In this document: in pieces, positions 36,890 to 49,000 of the stretch
Layout of the letters: each line of letters starts with the position of its first letter
Numbering within the stretch: position 1 is the first letter of the stretch
DNA from: Carya illinoinensis
Taxonomy: Eukaryota > Streptophyta > Magnoliopsida > Fagales > Juglandaceae
DNA: 64,000 nt
Direction of reading: 5' to 3'
Assembly (NCBI RefSeq): GCF_018687715.1
Contig: NC_056758.1
Coordinates: forward strand, 8,268,501 to 8,332,500
Program-made: the position numbers and the translations under genes
Notes under the pieces: generated by a model
What the model saw: the letters and a program-made list of their open reading frames with translations, nothing else
Databases searched by the model: none
What the model was told of the DNA's origin: nothing

Positions 36890-39800
36890 GTTTTATCATA
36901 TTTATGAAGTATTTAATACTATTTAAAAAATAAAAAAAATATTGTAAGGTTCTTTTAATGTGTTTACTCTCTTTTTAAATTCTTAAATTTGGACAAGAAT
37001 TTTTAGGATGTTCAATGTAATGGGCTAATAAGGAATAGGCCCAAATTATGGGCTACTCGGATTGGCCCTAGAATCCAGTCAGCTCGGCTATCAGTAACAG
37101 GGCCCAGCCCACCCAGAAATAAAGCTCAGATGGGTCGTAGCTAAAAGTATGAGAAAAGATGAAAGGGACCTGCGGGGCACCTCAACTTGTTCTGCAAAAC
37201 ATGTGTGACCAACCGAAAGGTCCTTCAATACATTAAAGACAAGAGGATGTGTTCAACAGTGACGAAGCAATGAGTACCTTATAGTGACCAAACATGCTGT
37301 GGGCCTCTACACCTAATCAAATAGTGGTGTGTATGTTAGAAACACCGAACACGTGGGCTTGGGATGGACCAGTATGCTTGATCTTGGTCTCATCCAATTT
37401 TAATAATCAGAACCCTTTTGAGTATGCACAACCAGAGGTAACCAAACCCATTTATTGCCTAAATTACGTATGTTGAATAAACAACAAATTTTGTTATATA
37501 TATATATATAATATACATACACACACAACATGGAATAGCAAATGATGGTTTTAATTTTCTAATTAGGTTAAAGTAATTGAGATTAATGATAGATACAGTT
37601 ATAAGATATTCAAATCACGCACATTCTCTTTAGAAAAAATTAGAACTCACTGTTAAAAATTGAATTTCCCTCGTGTGAGTCTCATATTTGTTAATATTTT
37701 TAGATGAAATATGCGATACTTGTACAGCTTAAAACTACATAATATTATGAAAAATAATGCAAGAAAAGTAAAGTAAAATAAAAAATCAATCGCACGACAT
37801 AAAGATTTATGTGATTTGACAATATGATTACGTCTATGGAACTGTAGAGAATTTTACTATCTTGAGAAATGACAAAATACACTGTGGTGCAAAAATATAC
37901 TATTCCAAACGATCATATTGTTCATTAATTATATATTTATAGGATTATATAATGAAAATCCTAATTTCATAATTACTGGGTTATTCGCTCAAGAGAGTTT
38001 TGAGCAAATTTTCTGTCTGATGTTCACTCGAATGACATGTTGAGTGAGTGTCGAGCAAACTCTTTGCCTGAGTTTCACTAGATCGACCTGTCATATGAAT
38101 GTCAAGTAAATTTTCTATATGGTAATTCTTGAATCACAAACAGGGTCAAATGTTTTTAAAAAAAATTCACCAAAAAATCATGACGAATCTTTGCCAAGTT
38201 GGGTCATCAAATTAGACCGTCATAAGAATAAATCATTATTATTTTAAGAAATGACAAAGTACACTGTGATGCAAAAATATACTATTCCAAACAATCATAT
38301 TGTTTATTAATTATATATTTATAGGATTATATAATGGAAATCTTAATTTCATAATTACTAGATTATTCGTCAAGAGAGTTTTGAACGAACTCTCTATCTG
38401 ATGTTCACTCAAGCAACATGTTGAGTAAATGTCGAGCAAACTCTTTGCCTAAGTTTTACTAAAGCAACCAGTTGTACGAACGTCAAGTGAACTTTCTATA
38501 TAATGACTCTCAAGTCACAAATAGGGTCAAATTTTTTTTTGAAAATTTACAAAAAAATTATGACGAATCTTTGTCAAATTAGATTATCAAATCAAACCGT
38601 TGTAAGAATAAAGCAGGCTCTATAAACCCAACATATAAACCCAACATATAAATCGTGACTAATGATGTTAGAAAGTTTTCCAACTCAGGTTTCGGGTTTT
38701 ATTTATTAATTTATTTATTAAAAGTATATGTGAATGTAGGTGTAGGTATATACTGTGCAGTTTGTTGAGCATGGAACTTAATGAAAATGATTACTCCCAG
38801 CTTGGTTTTTGGGATTGGATGCCACGTAATTATCTGTAAATGATGAGGCTATTACTTGTTAATCTTTCTTTTGTTGGCACTGTTAAACTTTTGGATGACA
38901 GAACCAAAACAACATTATTAGAGCCAGCTTTGTTGAAGGTAGCCCGATTATTGCCTTACGTCTTTATTTCTGGACAGATCATAAGTTTAAGTTGACATCA
39001 TCAGTTAAAAGTGGTATTAATTTCTATGAGACAAAGATGTATTATCCGAGAGGTTAAAATTTTACAATTAAAAAATAGATTTTCATGAATTTATCATATC
39101 GTAATATTTACAATATATTTATTTTATAATAAAAATTATTTTATAATCTAATAAATCATATCAAGACACTTCAATTTATATATTTTTTATTAATTCATTT
39201 ATAAATCAAAAAAAAATTTCATATTGTAAAACTTTTCGTGGTAATGGTAAAGTAACGGCTAGTTCAAAGCTTTTGGGCATATGACCTAAATGATATTAAT
39301 TATTAGGTTAAGTAACGTTGCCAGTCAACATCATCATCCAACCGTTTGAGTAATGAATGTCAAAATCACAAGATTACACAGTGCAGGAAATATAGGATCT
39401 ACCATGTAGCCTAAGTTTAAGGAGTTTCTATTCATGAAATGCATGTGGGTGGTACTTGTATGGCATGGAACCTAGCTACAATCGTGTATATATTTAGACT
39501 TTTTTCCCATATTAAGATCAACGTTCCACCGATTCTTCCACAGGACATTTTTGCAAGAATTTGGATTTATTAGAATTTTTACTCGAATTCTAATGCCTAA
39601 AACAAGTGAGAAAGGCTAATTACAGTTTTAGAATATACAAGTTCCGTATATTCCTTTTAAATAAGAGTATGGTTTACAATTAAATTTTTATATGAATTTC
39701 ATACGTATCTACTTTTTTCAAAAAGAATATATGGGGTTGGCCCATTGTAGGGTTGCAAATATCACTTTTTAAAGCAAAATAAGAATCAGTTATGTAAGTT

Positions 39801-39909
39801 CAATAACATTTACAATTATTAAATAAATTTTTCAAATAATATTAAATATTTAATAAATATTGTAAGACTTACTTTATTTGTTTACCTCTATTTTAGTATA
39901 GAGGTTAAA
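36890..39909. repeat. Long direct repeat, right copy
   Basis: Counterpart of 25,062-27,810, in the same orientation, beginning immediately after the 5' end of the LINE. It lacks the MITE. Instead it has an extra block: the copia-type LTR remnant at 37,745-38,235 is partly duplicated at 38,240-38,625 (shared ATACTATTCCAAAC, CATATTGTTTATTAATTATA). No gene is recognised. Confidence 0.85.
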
Positions 39910-42900
39910 GTCCGAGTAAAAGTTTAAGAAATCTAAATCCTTTTTGCACAAAGCTAGAAGATCTAAGAAGGAAAGTGATCATCCTAACCCAAAGTTGGCA
40001 TATCCACCCAAAATTCCATAGTTTTCTTCTTAAACCTCCCATACAAACAGAATGTCTTAAAAGTTAGGGACATTAGAGAAGTTATTTTGTTTCTCAAACC
40101 CTTATTTTCTAATAAAGTAAATGTGATGTATAGAAATGATGTGTTAAATTTTTCTTTATCAAATTGGCTTGGTGGCAAAAAAACGGCTTTGCCAAGTACT
40201 TTTGTTGGCTATGGCCTGCCAAAGCAAAAAAAGGGAGGAAAAAAAATTAAAGATAAGAGGAATCCAATATTCTGGGTTACAAGTGTAGTCTTGTCGAGGG
40301 AATATAGAGAAATTTATATGTTGCTAATCAATCATGGTTTTTAGAACGTTAATCTACTTATCTTTTGCTCCTCTTCATTTTTGTGGAGCCACGTGGCTCA
40401 TGGAAGATTAATTTTACTACCTAGTTTATATTAATATATATTTATTTTACATAATTAATTATTATTATATATTCACTAATAGTTTATTCAATAAATAAAT
40501 TATATAAAAATTAAATTTGTCCGAATTAATCGTGTATCCAATTTTTTTGTTTGTTTATGAAAAGTGTTGCAGATAGAACCAATTTTATAATACGACATAG
40601 ATTATATCAATTTATAAATTTATTTTATAAAAATTTTTTATAACTAAAGTCTAAAGCATTTTTCTTTATTTATAGGCATAAATTTATATAATGTGGATAA
40701 AACCTTAAGAAAAATGCTAATTAGCTTCCTCAAATGTATCGTTTAAAATTGTAATTAGTACATTTTATTTTATATTTTTATTTTTTTAAAATATTTAACA
40801 GAACTAATATTAGTGAATTTTTTTTAAATTTTTAAATATATTTAAAAAATATTTGTATAAAACGAATAAACTGGGTTCGGTTTGGCTGTTTAGATTTTTC
40901 ATCTCAAATTTAAAATTCTATCTTATCATTATAATTTTTTTAAATTCTAATACAAAATATAATAAATCATTTAATTTTTTCTTAACTTTTTTTAAATCTC
41001 AAAATAATAATAATATTAAAATATATATTTTATCTTAAATTCAAAATTTTCAGGTTATTTACCAACCAGAACTCACGCGCATCGGAAAGAGCTATCCGAA
41101 CCTGAATGTACCAAACATTTTCCTTACCTTAAGTCGAATATAACAAGACAATTAAAAAAATAATAAAATGGCGGTGAGCTCTCGAGATCCTCCGGCAAGC
41201 ACGCACGCCACGTGCACTGACCCTCTATTTTATTTTGTTTTCAATCTAATCGGTGGCGGGGCCATCCAATGATAAGAAAACCTCTCAAATTTCTGTTTTA
41301 TTTTTTGTTGTTTTGTTTTAATTAGATAACAATAGAAACAGACAATATGTTGAGTTGATAATAGGGTCATTAATTTCTGTGGGACAAGTTTTGCATTTTT
41401 TTTTTTAGCCTAAATAATAATAATAATAATAATGTGATTTGAGGTTGTCTCTCTCTGTCCAGAGACTAGCTGTCCACAAGATTTTTCTGGTTTTTCTATT
41501 TTCTTTTAATAATTTGTTGTCTAAAAATTTATTTTCCAATTCTTTTTTTACACAATAATTATTTCCTTCCTTTATCTTTAAACGAAATATGTATGGAAAA
41601 TCGAAAATTTTGTTCTTTAAATATTTCTTTTTATCAGAATTTATTGTTTAAAAAGAAAATTATAATTAATAATTTCTTCCTGAACAATCCAACATTTTTA
41701 TTAGATAATTCAAGAGAATTATGAGCGATACAATATTTTTATTTTATTACTAAATGTTATATTATTGAAATTTTAATATAAATAATAATTTTAAAATTTA
41801 TGTAATAATGATTCTATGATTAGTGGGGTCCATTGATTTAACATACATCAATTTTTCGTATTTATTGAGACATACCTACATCAGCCTTCTGTTAAGGTTT
41901 ATAAAATATTTTTCTAATAATTTTTTTTTTATTTGAAAAAATCTATTTATAGGTTGGCATGTGAGCTGATTTGAGAGAATTTAATTAGCTCACGAAAAAT
42001 TTATAAATTTAAATCTTATAAATTAAATCATAATACATCAATAATATAAATGATATATTTTTATTATATAGACTTGTACATAGAATGACTTTTTATTTCT
42101 TTATATTTTTACTTAGGGTTGATGAAGATATATGTGCTTTATGTGTTGGACCAGCCTTTGAATATTATGAAGGTGTCGATCTTTAATTTTAGACAAATAA
42201 TACTTTTTACCTATTACAATAAATTAAGTGGGTTTATTAAAAAACACACCCAACAACAATTTACACAAGCTCAATATGCATGAAGCTAGCTCCACATAAT
42301 AACATATTGAAAGGCCCCCATTAATGTAGTGGCTAGGCAACTCGAAAGTGATGGTCTACAACATTAATTATGAGTTATTGAATCAACCACCTTCCTTAAT
42401 GCATATTTTTCTTGGTATCGATAACCTTTCAAGAAAATACGAGATCATATAATAATTCATTCTTTCATTTGGCCCTAGATATTTTCGTTACCTTTTATAT
42501 ATATTTTTTTTCTTTCTTTTTTAGTTTTGCTGTTGTTCGTAACATTTCTAATTGGTTTTTTTTTTTTTTTAAACCTTTTAATTGATCAGCCCCACCTTTC
42601 TTTGACCATTTTTTTTTTTTATATATCATTTGCCTAGAAATTAGGTAAAGAAATGAACGATGTATATGTTCCCTTTAGTGCTGCTACCGACTCTAAAGCA
42701 TTACTTTGTTAGTGGTGGGAAAAATAATGGATGGGGAAACTGGAAAGGTGGCCGATCGAACACTTATCTATTCATTAATGGAACATGAAAACACAAAAAC
42801 CCACCCCGCTTGCTTAATTGTTGGTGATGATGATCCATTTTCCACTTTCTCAATGAATTTGGAGCAATCCCAACATGCATACTCCCTTAATTTTTACCTC

Positions 42901-43160
42901 TTCTTTTTCGAAAGATATTGATCAGGGCCGCTAGTAGCACTTTTCTTTTTTTTTTTTTTTTTTTTTACCAAGCAAGAAGTTTGCGAAGATCTTAAGTACT
43001 AGATCACTACTTACAAGCTTTATTGGCAAAGATCATTTGACCCAAATGTTACTCCATATAAAATTTTTGATATATATATAGATGAAACATAATGAATATA
43101 TGATCAGTTGGTTATTATTTTAATATATTTTACTCATTTGTAATTGTTAGCCGCCTATAT
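39910..43160. other. AT-rich spacer, no gene
   Basis: Strongly AT-rich with many poly-T and poly-A runs and (TAA)n at 41,415-41,434. An 85-codon plus frame at 40,087-40,344 is Lys-rich and unrecognised. A MITE of the TGTTTGGTTA family probably lies at 40,872-41,073 (CGGTTTGGCTGTTTAGATT, then AATTTTCAGG...ACCAACCAGAAC). Nothing else is supported. Confidence 0.4.
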
Positions 43161-43164
43161 TATC

Positions 43165-43502
43165 TTTAAGTTGTGATTGGATATTGAGCTTAACTCAATT
43201 CTTTATGAATATTAATAAGTTGAGATAGTAGAGTAAATTCTATAGGACTCATCGAAGATGAATTTAGATATATTTTGATGTTAAAATGAGTTTATTACTA
43301 TTTATGAGAAGTTAAAAAAAGTTATGGGTCTCACATATAAAGAGGTATTGAATTGAAAAAAGTTATAGGTCTCACGTGTAAGAAAGTTTTGAATTGAGAT
43401 GAATTTAATAATTTGATAATTGTATATTTAGATGTTAGATTTAGTTTAAAATCAAATTGAATTGAGTTGATCTCAATGCATTCTAATAACCAAACTAGAC
43501 CT
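43165..43502. mobile_element. MITE, TGTTTGGTTA-type family member
   Basis: The left end reads TGATTGGATATTGAGCTTAA with CTCAATTC inside. The right end in reverse complement reads TAGTTTGGTTATTAGAATG with GAATTGAGTTGATC inside. The interior is AT-rich with a repeated GTTATRGGTCTCACRTRTAA motif. The boundaries are approximate because the terminal repeats are imperfect. Confidence 0.4.
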
Positions 43503-43546
43503 TAATTTAATGAATGAGTGAATAATTTTTTTAATAATTAAATAAA

Positions 43547-43718
43547 GAGTAATGCTACATATAATCTCTATTTAAAAATTACAATGCAGGTCTAGTCACT
43601 TTTATCTTTAAAACTTTTTAAAATTATAAAAATATCTATTTTAAAATATTATTTTTTCTTATTTAATAAAAAATCTGCACATATAGTGTTCAAGTGAGGA
43701 CTGTAAATAAATTTTTTT
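43547..43718. mobile_element. Mutator-type MITE, diverged copy
   Basis: GAGTAATGCTACATATAATC at the left and GGACTGTAAATAAATTTTT at the right match the element at 62,457-62,626 along most of their length (shared GCAATGCAGG/ACAATGCAGG and TTTTATCTTTAAAA motifs). The flanking 9-mers (TTAAATAAA and TTAATAAAA) are similar but not identical, so the exact right edge is uncertain. Confidence 0.5.
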
Positions 43719-44104
43719 TAATAAAATAAAAATTGAGCAGATAAAAACAAGAAATTTGAGCATTTATTTATAACCATGCATTAAATGAAACGGCGACAAC
43801 ATGACCAGCTTTAGTATTGATATTATTGGAGTGACAGCTCCTTCCAGCTAGCAGCTTGTGGTCTTCGACAATGTATATAACACCGGATCTACGGATCATG
43901 AGTACTATTATAAACAGGACTTGAGGGACAGAAAAGTTGCCGGTCTTTGCAGGATATGTATGTATGATGTAGCAAGAATTGTGACAAAATTCAATTATTA
44001 ATATAGCAGCTTGTGGGGTATGAGGCACCAAATTAATGGAGTTTCTGGATTCCCAACAGCTTAAAAAATTGATAAAAAATAAAAATAAAGAACAGTTTAG
44101 AGTA

Positions 44105-44250
44105 CAAATAATTATACATAAAGTCACTTTTACATATTTTTTATATATTTTATTGATATAATTAGTTATATTAATTTTTTTAAAATACAATCAATCGCAT
44201 CAATAAAATATATAAAAGAATATATAAAAATAATTATATATAAAATAGAG
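44105..44250. mobile_element. Small AT-rich fold-back element
   Basis: ATTATACATAAAG...TTTTTATATATTTTATTGAT is answered in inverted form by ATCAATAAAATATATAAAAG...AATTATATATAA, so the ~145-bp segment can fold on itself. It supplies the N-terminal half of a spurious 140-codon minus frame (43,768-44,190). Confidence 0.5.
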
Positions 44251-46085
44251 TCTATTTAAAAAAAAAAATACGAGACATATTTATTTAAAACTTACAAGAG
44301 GCTTATAGCTTAACGCCGGCCTATGATCCAATTTCTATATCATTTTTCTATATTAAAACACGTTGCCGTGAGAAGAGAGTACGTAGCAAATGGGGCATGA
44401 CATGTATCTTTTGATTTTATATTTTAATTAATTTCTCATACAATGTGTAGAATTTTATTGTAATTATTTTTTCGTGTAATATATATTTTTTTTATAATTT
44501 ATATTATTTCTTTCTACAATAAATTTATTCTTATAAAGTCGTGAGTAGACCTCATCATATCTTCCATTCCTTTATTAATTGTCACGAAGAGAAGATACAC
44601 GTGGTGAGATGATTACGCAATTTAACTCTCGCATTTCCTGCTGGTAACTGCGTACCTACATATTGAATTTTTCCTGTTTAATTTATTCTTTTAATGATTA
44701 TAGTCTTAAGTATGATCATGTGGACACCTCAAACACCACGCTGACAGGAAAATATCTCTCAAAAAGAAAAAGAAAAAGAAAAAGAAAAAGCGTGATCTGA
44801 AAACTAAAATAATTACAGCAACTTTTTGTCAAACAGAATTTTGTTTTTAAGTCGGCGTAAATTATTAAAGTGTTTACATATTATAATAAAATTTAAAATT
44901 TAAATATTTTATAAATTAAATATTATTATTTAAATAACAAATAATATAGTGTGCGAGATGCTGATAAGCAAAACTCGTCGAGAAATGCTATGCGTGTAGG
45001 TGTCAAAATGACAGAAACCTCGACTCCTTACATAAATATGAGACAGGCTCGACTGAGGTTGTGTATAAACCTCACGTGTAAGTTTGGTGGCCTCACTTCT
45101 AGTTTTATAGGTTCTCAAATTTTAAAATAAAAATTATATTAAAAAATTATATTTATGTAAAATTTTAATATTTTTATTTATTAAAATTTAATAAATATTT
45201 TAACTCAAATTATTTTTTTATTATTCATATATATATATATTGAGATATCTTAAAATTTCGATGGTGTGGTGTGTGAGTCAAAAGGTGACCCTTTTCTGAC
45301 TGTAAGTAAAGAAAGAGGAGAAGAATGAGAGGTTTTAAGAAAGAAAAAGTGTTTTGTTTTATGCTAAAGGAGTTTTTGTTACTTTATCATCTTACATATT
45401 ATATATTATATTTTTTTTCTATATATTTTTTATTTTTATTTTGTTTTATTTTTGTTAAATTAATTCAATTTTTCTACTCATCATTCTTATACTATATATT
45501 TAATAAAATAAAAAAATAAAAAATTATATATAATATGTGATATAAGAATGATAATAATAATTTTTTATTCTACTGTAAAATAGTCTTTTACAGTAAATCA
45601 TGTTAATTTAAGTTTTGATTTTTTTACATTTTCTTTTTTCGGAGAAAGTAAGGAGTTAGGATAAAGTGAGAGAGTCATCGTAGGGTCACCCAAATTTCAG
45701 CCTTAAGAGCTGTACAAAAGTCCCTAAATTTACTATTCTGTTTTCCTTCTTTTTTCCTGTTTGTCAGGCTTATTGACTTGTAATTTTGCTTGTTTTGTGG
45801 CTTGCAGCCACGAAGTGGTTTGGCCGTTGCCACTTGCGAGTGGAAGTGAAAGCTGTCAAGCTTGTAGTATAATATTTATAAATTGCTCTGCTGGGACTAC
45901 TCAGGAAGGACCTGAATGTGGAGTCCAAATCACAGAATGGAATGGACCAGGTTGCCGCGCCACCGCACCCTTGAGTATACGAAAACCCCGTCAACTTCGT
46001 CTCCTTCTCTGCATTTCACGTGTTATAACCTGCTTAAGTGATTTTCCCTTCTCGCCAAAGAGCCCAGCTGAGTGTACAGAAAGCA
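44250..46085. other. Upstream region of the beta-galactosidase gene
   Basis: AT-rich to about 45,640, with a (TTTTTC)n/(AAAAAG)n patch at 44,762-44,789, then a more balanced stretch to the start codon at 46,086 that should hold the promoter and 5' UTR. No TATA box stands out clearly from the AT-rich background, so no transcription start is proposed. Confidence 0.35.
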
Positions 46086-49000
46086 ATGGAAATTAACTCC
46101 GTTTCCAAGTTGGTTTTGTTTTGTGTTTTGGTTTGGTTCCTGAGTTTGGGTTTCCGGCCGATTCATTGTGGCGTCACCTACGATAAGAAGGCCATTGTCA
46201 TCAATGGGCAGAGGAGAATTCTCTTTTCTGGGTCTATACATTACCCCAGAAGCACTCCCGAGGTACACTAATTGTTTCCTTTTCTCTGTCTTTGCGTGTG
46301 TTCGGGGTGAATACTGCTTGTGTTTGTGACTTTCTTGGGCAATGTGCTGCGTGCAGATGTGGGAGGATCTGATACAGAAGGCAAAAGATGGAGGTCTGGA
46401 TGTGGTTGAGACCTACGTTTTTTGGAATGTTCATGAGCCTTCTCCTGGCAATGTACTTTACTTTCTCACCGAATTTGTTTACTAAACAGCTGGAGTTATG
46501 TTTTTCTCTTCAGTATTTTATCTCTAATTGTGCTTTGTTCGCTGTTTTTTGAGTGGGTTTCAGTATAATTTCGAAGGGAGATATGATTTGGTGAGATTCA
46601 TAAAGACAGTACAAAAGGCCGGGCTCTATGCTAATCTCCGCATTGGACCTTATGTTTGTGCAGAGTGGAATTTTGGGTACCCACCATTTTTTTTTCTAGA
46701 TTTACACTCGGTCTCACCATTATTTTTTTTTTTCCGCGTACTTTTTCCTTCTGATCTTTACAGTTCTTATCTACGGTTTCACGCGGCTTTCAATTTCTAT
46801 TTTTGTGATATGTTCAGAGGGTTTCCTGTTTGGCTCAAATATGTCCCAGGCATCAGCTTCAGAACAGACAATGAGCCTTTCAAGGTCAAAATTCCTAAAC
46901 CTAGGAAGCATTGAATTGTATCAAAAGTAAAAATGAAAAATCAATGAAGCAAATAGAAATTCCATGATTTCATTGTTTTGTATACCATTTGTTGTATTAA
47001 GCGCACGCATGTGGGTGTTGCAGAGGGCAATGCAAGGATTCACTGAGAAGATTGTTGGACTGATGAAGAGTGAAAAACTATTCGAGTCCCAGGGTGGCCC
47101 CATCATACTCTCTCAGGTAAAAGGTTTAGGTCTTTGAACTTTCCATTTTGTCCCTTCTCCATTTGGAAGTGAAAAATTTATGCGACACTGTGTCTTGGCT
47201 TTGTGTTAGAACAGTAACCATATGTGAACGATATAGAAGTTTTTGTAATTGCCTTGGGTAAAGGAAGAAAGATCAGATGCATCTCTCATGCCCGTAAATT
47301 TGACTAATCTAGATTGGGTTACAATAATGATTTGTGTAAATTGTGGTTTATGTAGATTGAGAATGAGTATGGGGCACAGAGTAAGTTACTTGGGGCTGCT
47401 GGCCACGATTACGTCACTTGGGCGGCAAATATGGCTATTAAATTGGGAACTGGGGTCCCATGGGTTATGTGCAAGGAAGAAGATGCCCCAGATCCGGTGG
47501 TCAGCATATTCACTCTCTTTTCCAGCATATCTCAATTTTACTTCACTCATTTTTGGCCTTTGATGTATAACCCAAAGTGTGATAGCAACTCATTAAGTTT
47601 TAAATTAATTACGAGAGACATTGTTGGTTGTCTAAAAGCTCCTTTTCCTGTTCATTGCTCATAGATAAACACGTGCAATGGCTTTTACTGTGATTCATTC
47701 ACTCCCAACAAACCCTACAAGCCCACAATGTGGACAGAGGCTTGGAGTGGCTGGTATGTTACATATAAATTGTTCATTATTTGTATACAGGCCACAACAT
47801 GCAGGTTTACTATAACTTGAAAGTACTCCATTTCACTTCCTTTTAATAATTTTTATTAGGTTTTCGGAGTTTGGTGGTCCAATCCACCAGCGACCAGTCC
47901 AGGATTTGGCATTTTCAGTCGCTCGATTCATACAGAAAGGAGGGTCCTTTGTTAACTACTATATGGTTAGCTCCATTTAATTTTCCTCCATGGATATTTG
48001 CAATTTAAAGGTTGAACCTGTGAGAGTATAATTGACTTCTCCCTGTTGTGTATAAAACAGTACCATGGAGGAACCAATTTTGGACGTACAGCTGGGGGCC
48101 CTTTCATCACTACAAGCTATGACTATGATGCTCCCATAGATGAATATGGTAAGAATGGAAAATATTTCTCAGTTCTCTTTCTCCACGTAGTTCGTATTGT
48201 TGAGCAATTCTACTTGAAGACTGTTGCAACCAAAAGAAAGGAAAGCTGAGTGTAGTCAAGGAATGTAAATGGGCATGTGAGATACAATCCAGTCTTAAGT
48301 CCATTCTTTGTTTGTCTGACTTGTTCAATGGGTAACTAGGGAGCATTCTAGTGGATGTATTTGCACACTTGCAGGTCTTTACCATCTATCCGCTTGTGCA
48401 AAATTTTTTATAGAAGGTATTCCCTTCTATAAAAACCGCCATTAACTTCTACAATTTTTTTTTAAAGATAAAATTAGCCTTCACAATCATTGGAAGGTTT
48501 TTTAATGTCAAGGACATTTCGAATTGTTTTTGTTTCACATATTTCTATACAAAATAAAAGTCATTTTTATGGAGGGGAAGAATTGATACCAATACTTAAA
48601 CATGAAGTCTGATTTATTATGATTAAAATATTATAGTTTTAAATGAGAATCGGATGATAGTTCATGGGAGGAACTGTATTAACCTATATATGCATATTTA
48701 TGTACTTGTAATATCACCCTGATACTCTTTATACCACTCGTTGAGAAAGCTTTACTGCACAAACTTGTTAGGTTTGATTAGGCAACCAAAGTATGATCAT
48801 CTTAAGGAGCTTCACAGGGCAATTAAAATGTGCGAGCAAGCTTTGGTTTCAGCCGATCCCATTGTGACTTCATTAGGGAGCTCTCAACAGGTCTTAATTT
48901 CTATTCTTAAACCCTCTTGCTTCTGGCAATGTGTGATTAGTAATGTTCACTGACTCAAGTCGATTTTTGTCATTGTCCAGGCTTATGTATATTCGTCAAA

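Noticed and set aside
43768..44190. 140-codon minus-strand frame
   Set aside because: Its N-terminal half is an AT-rich fold-back element and the remainder has no recognisable family; no splice-compatible neighbours.
45761..46096. 111-codon plus-strand frame before the beta-galactosidase start
   Set aside because: It overlaps the true start in another frame, lies in the presumed 5' UTR/promoter, and shows no domain.
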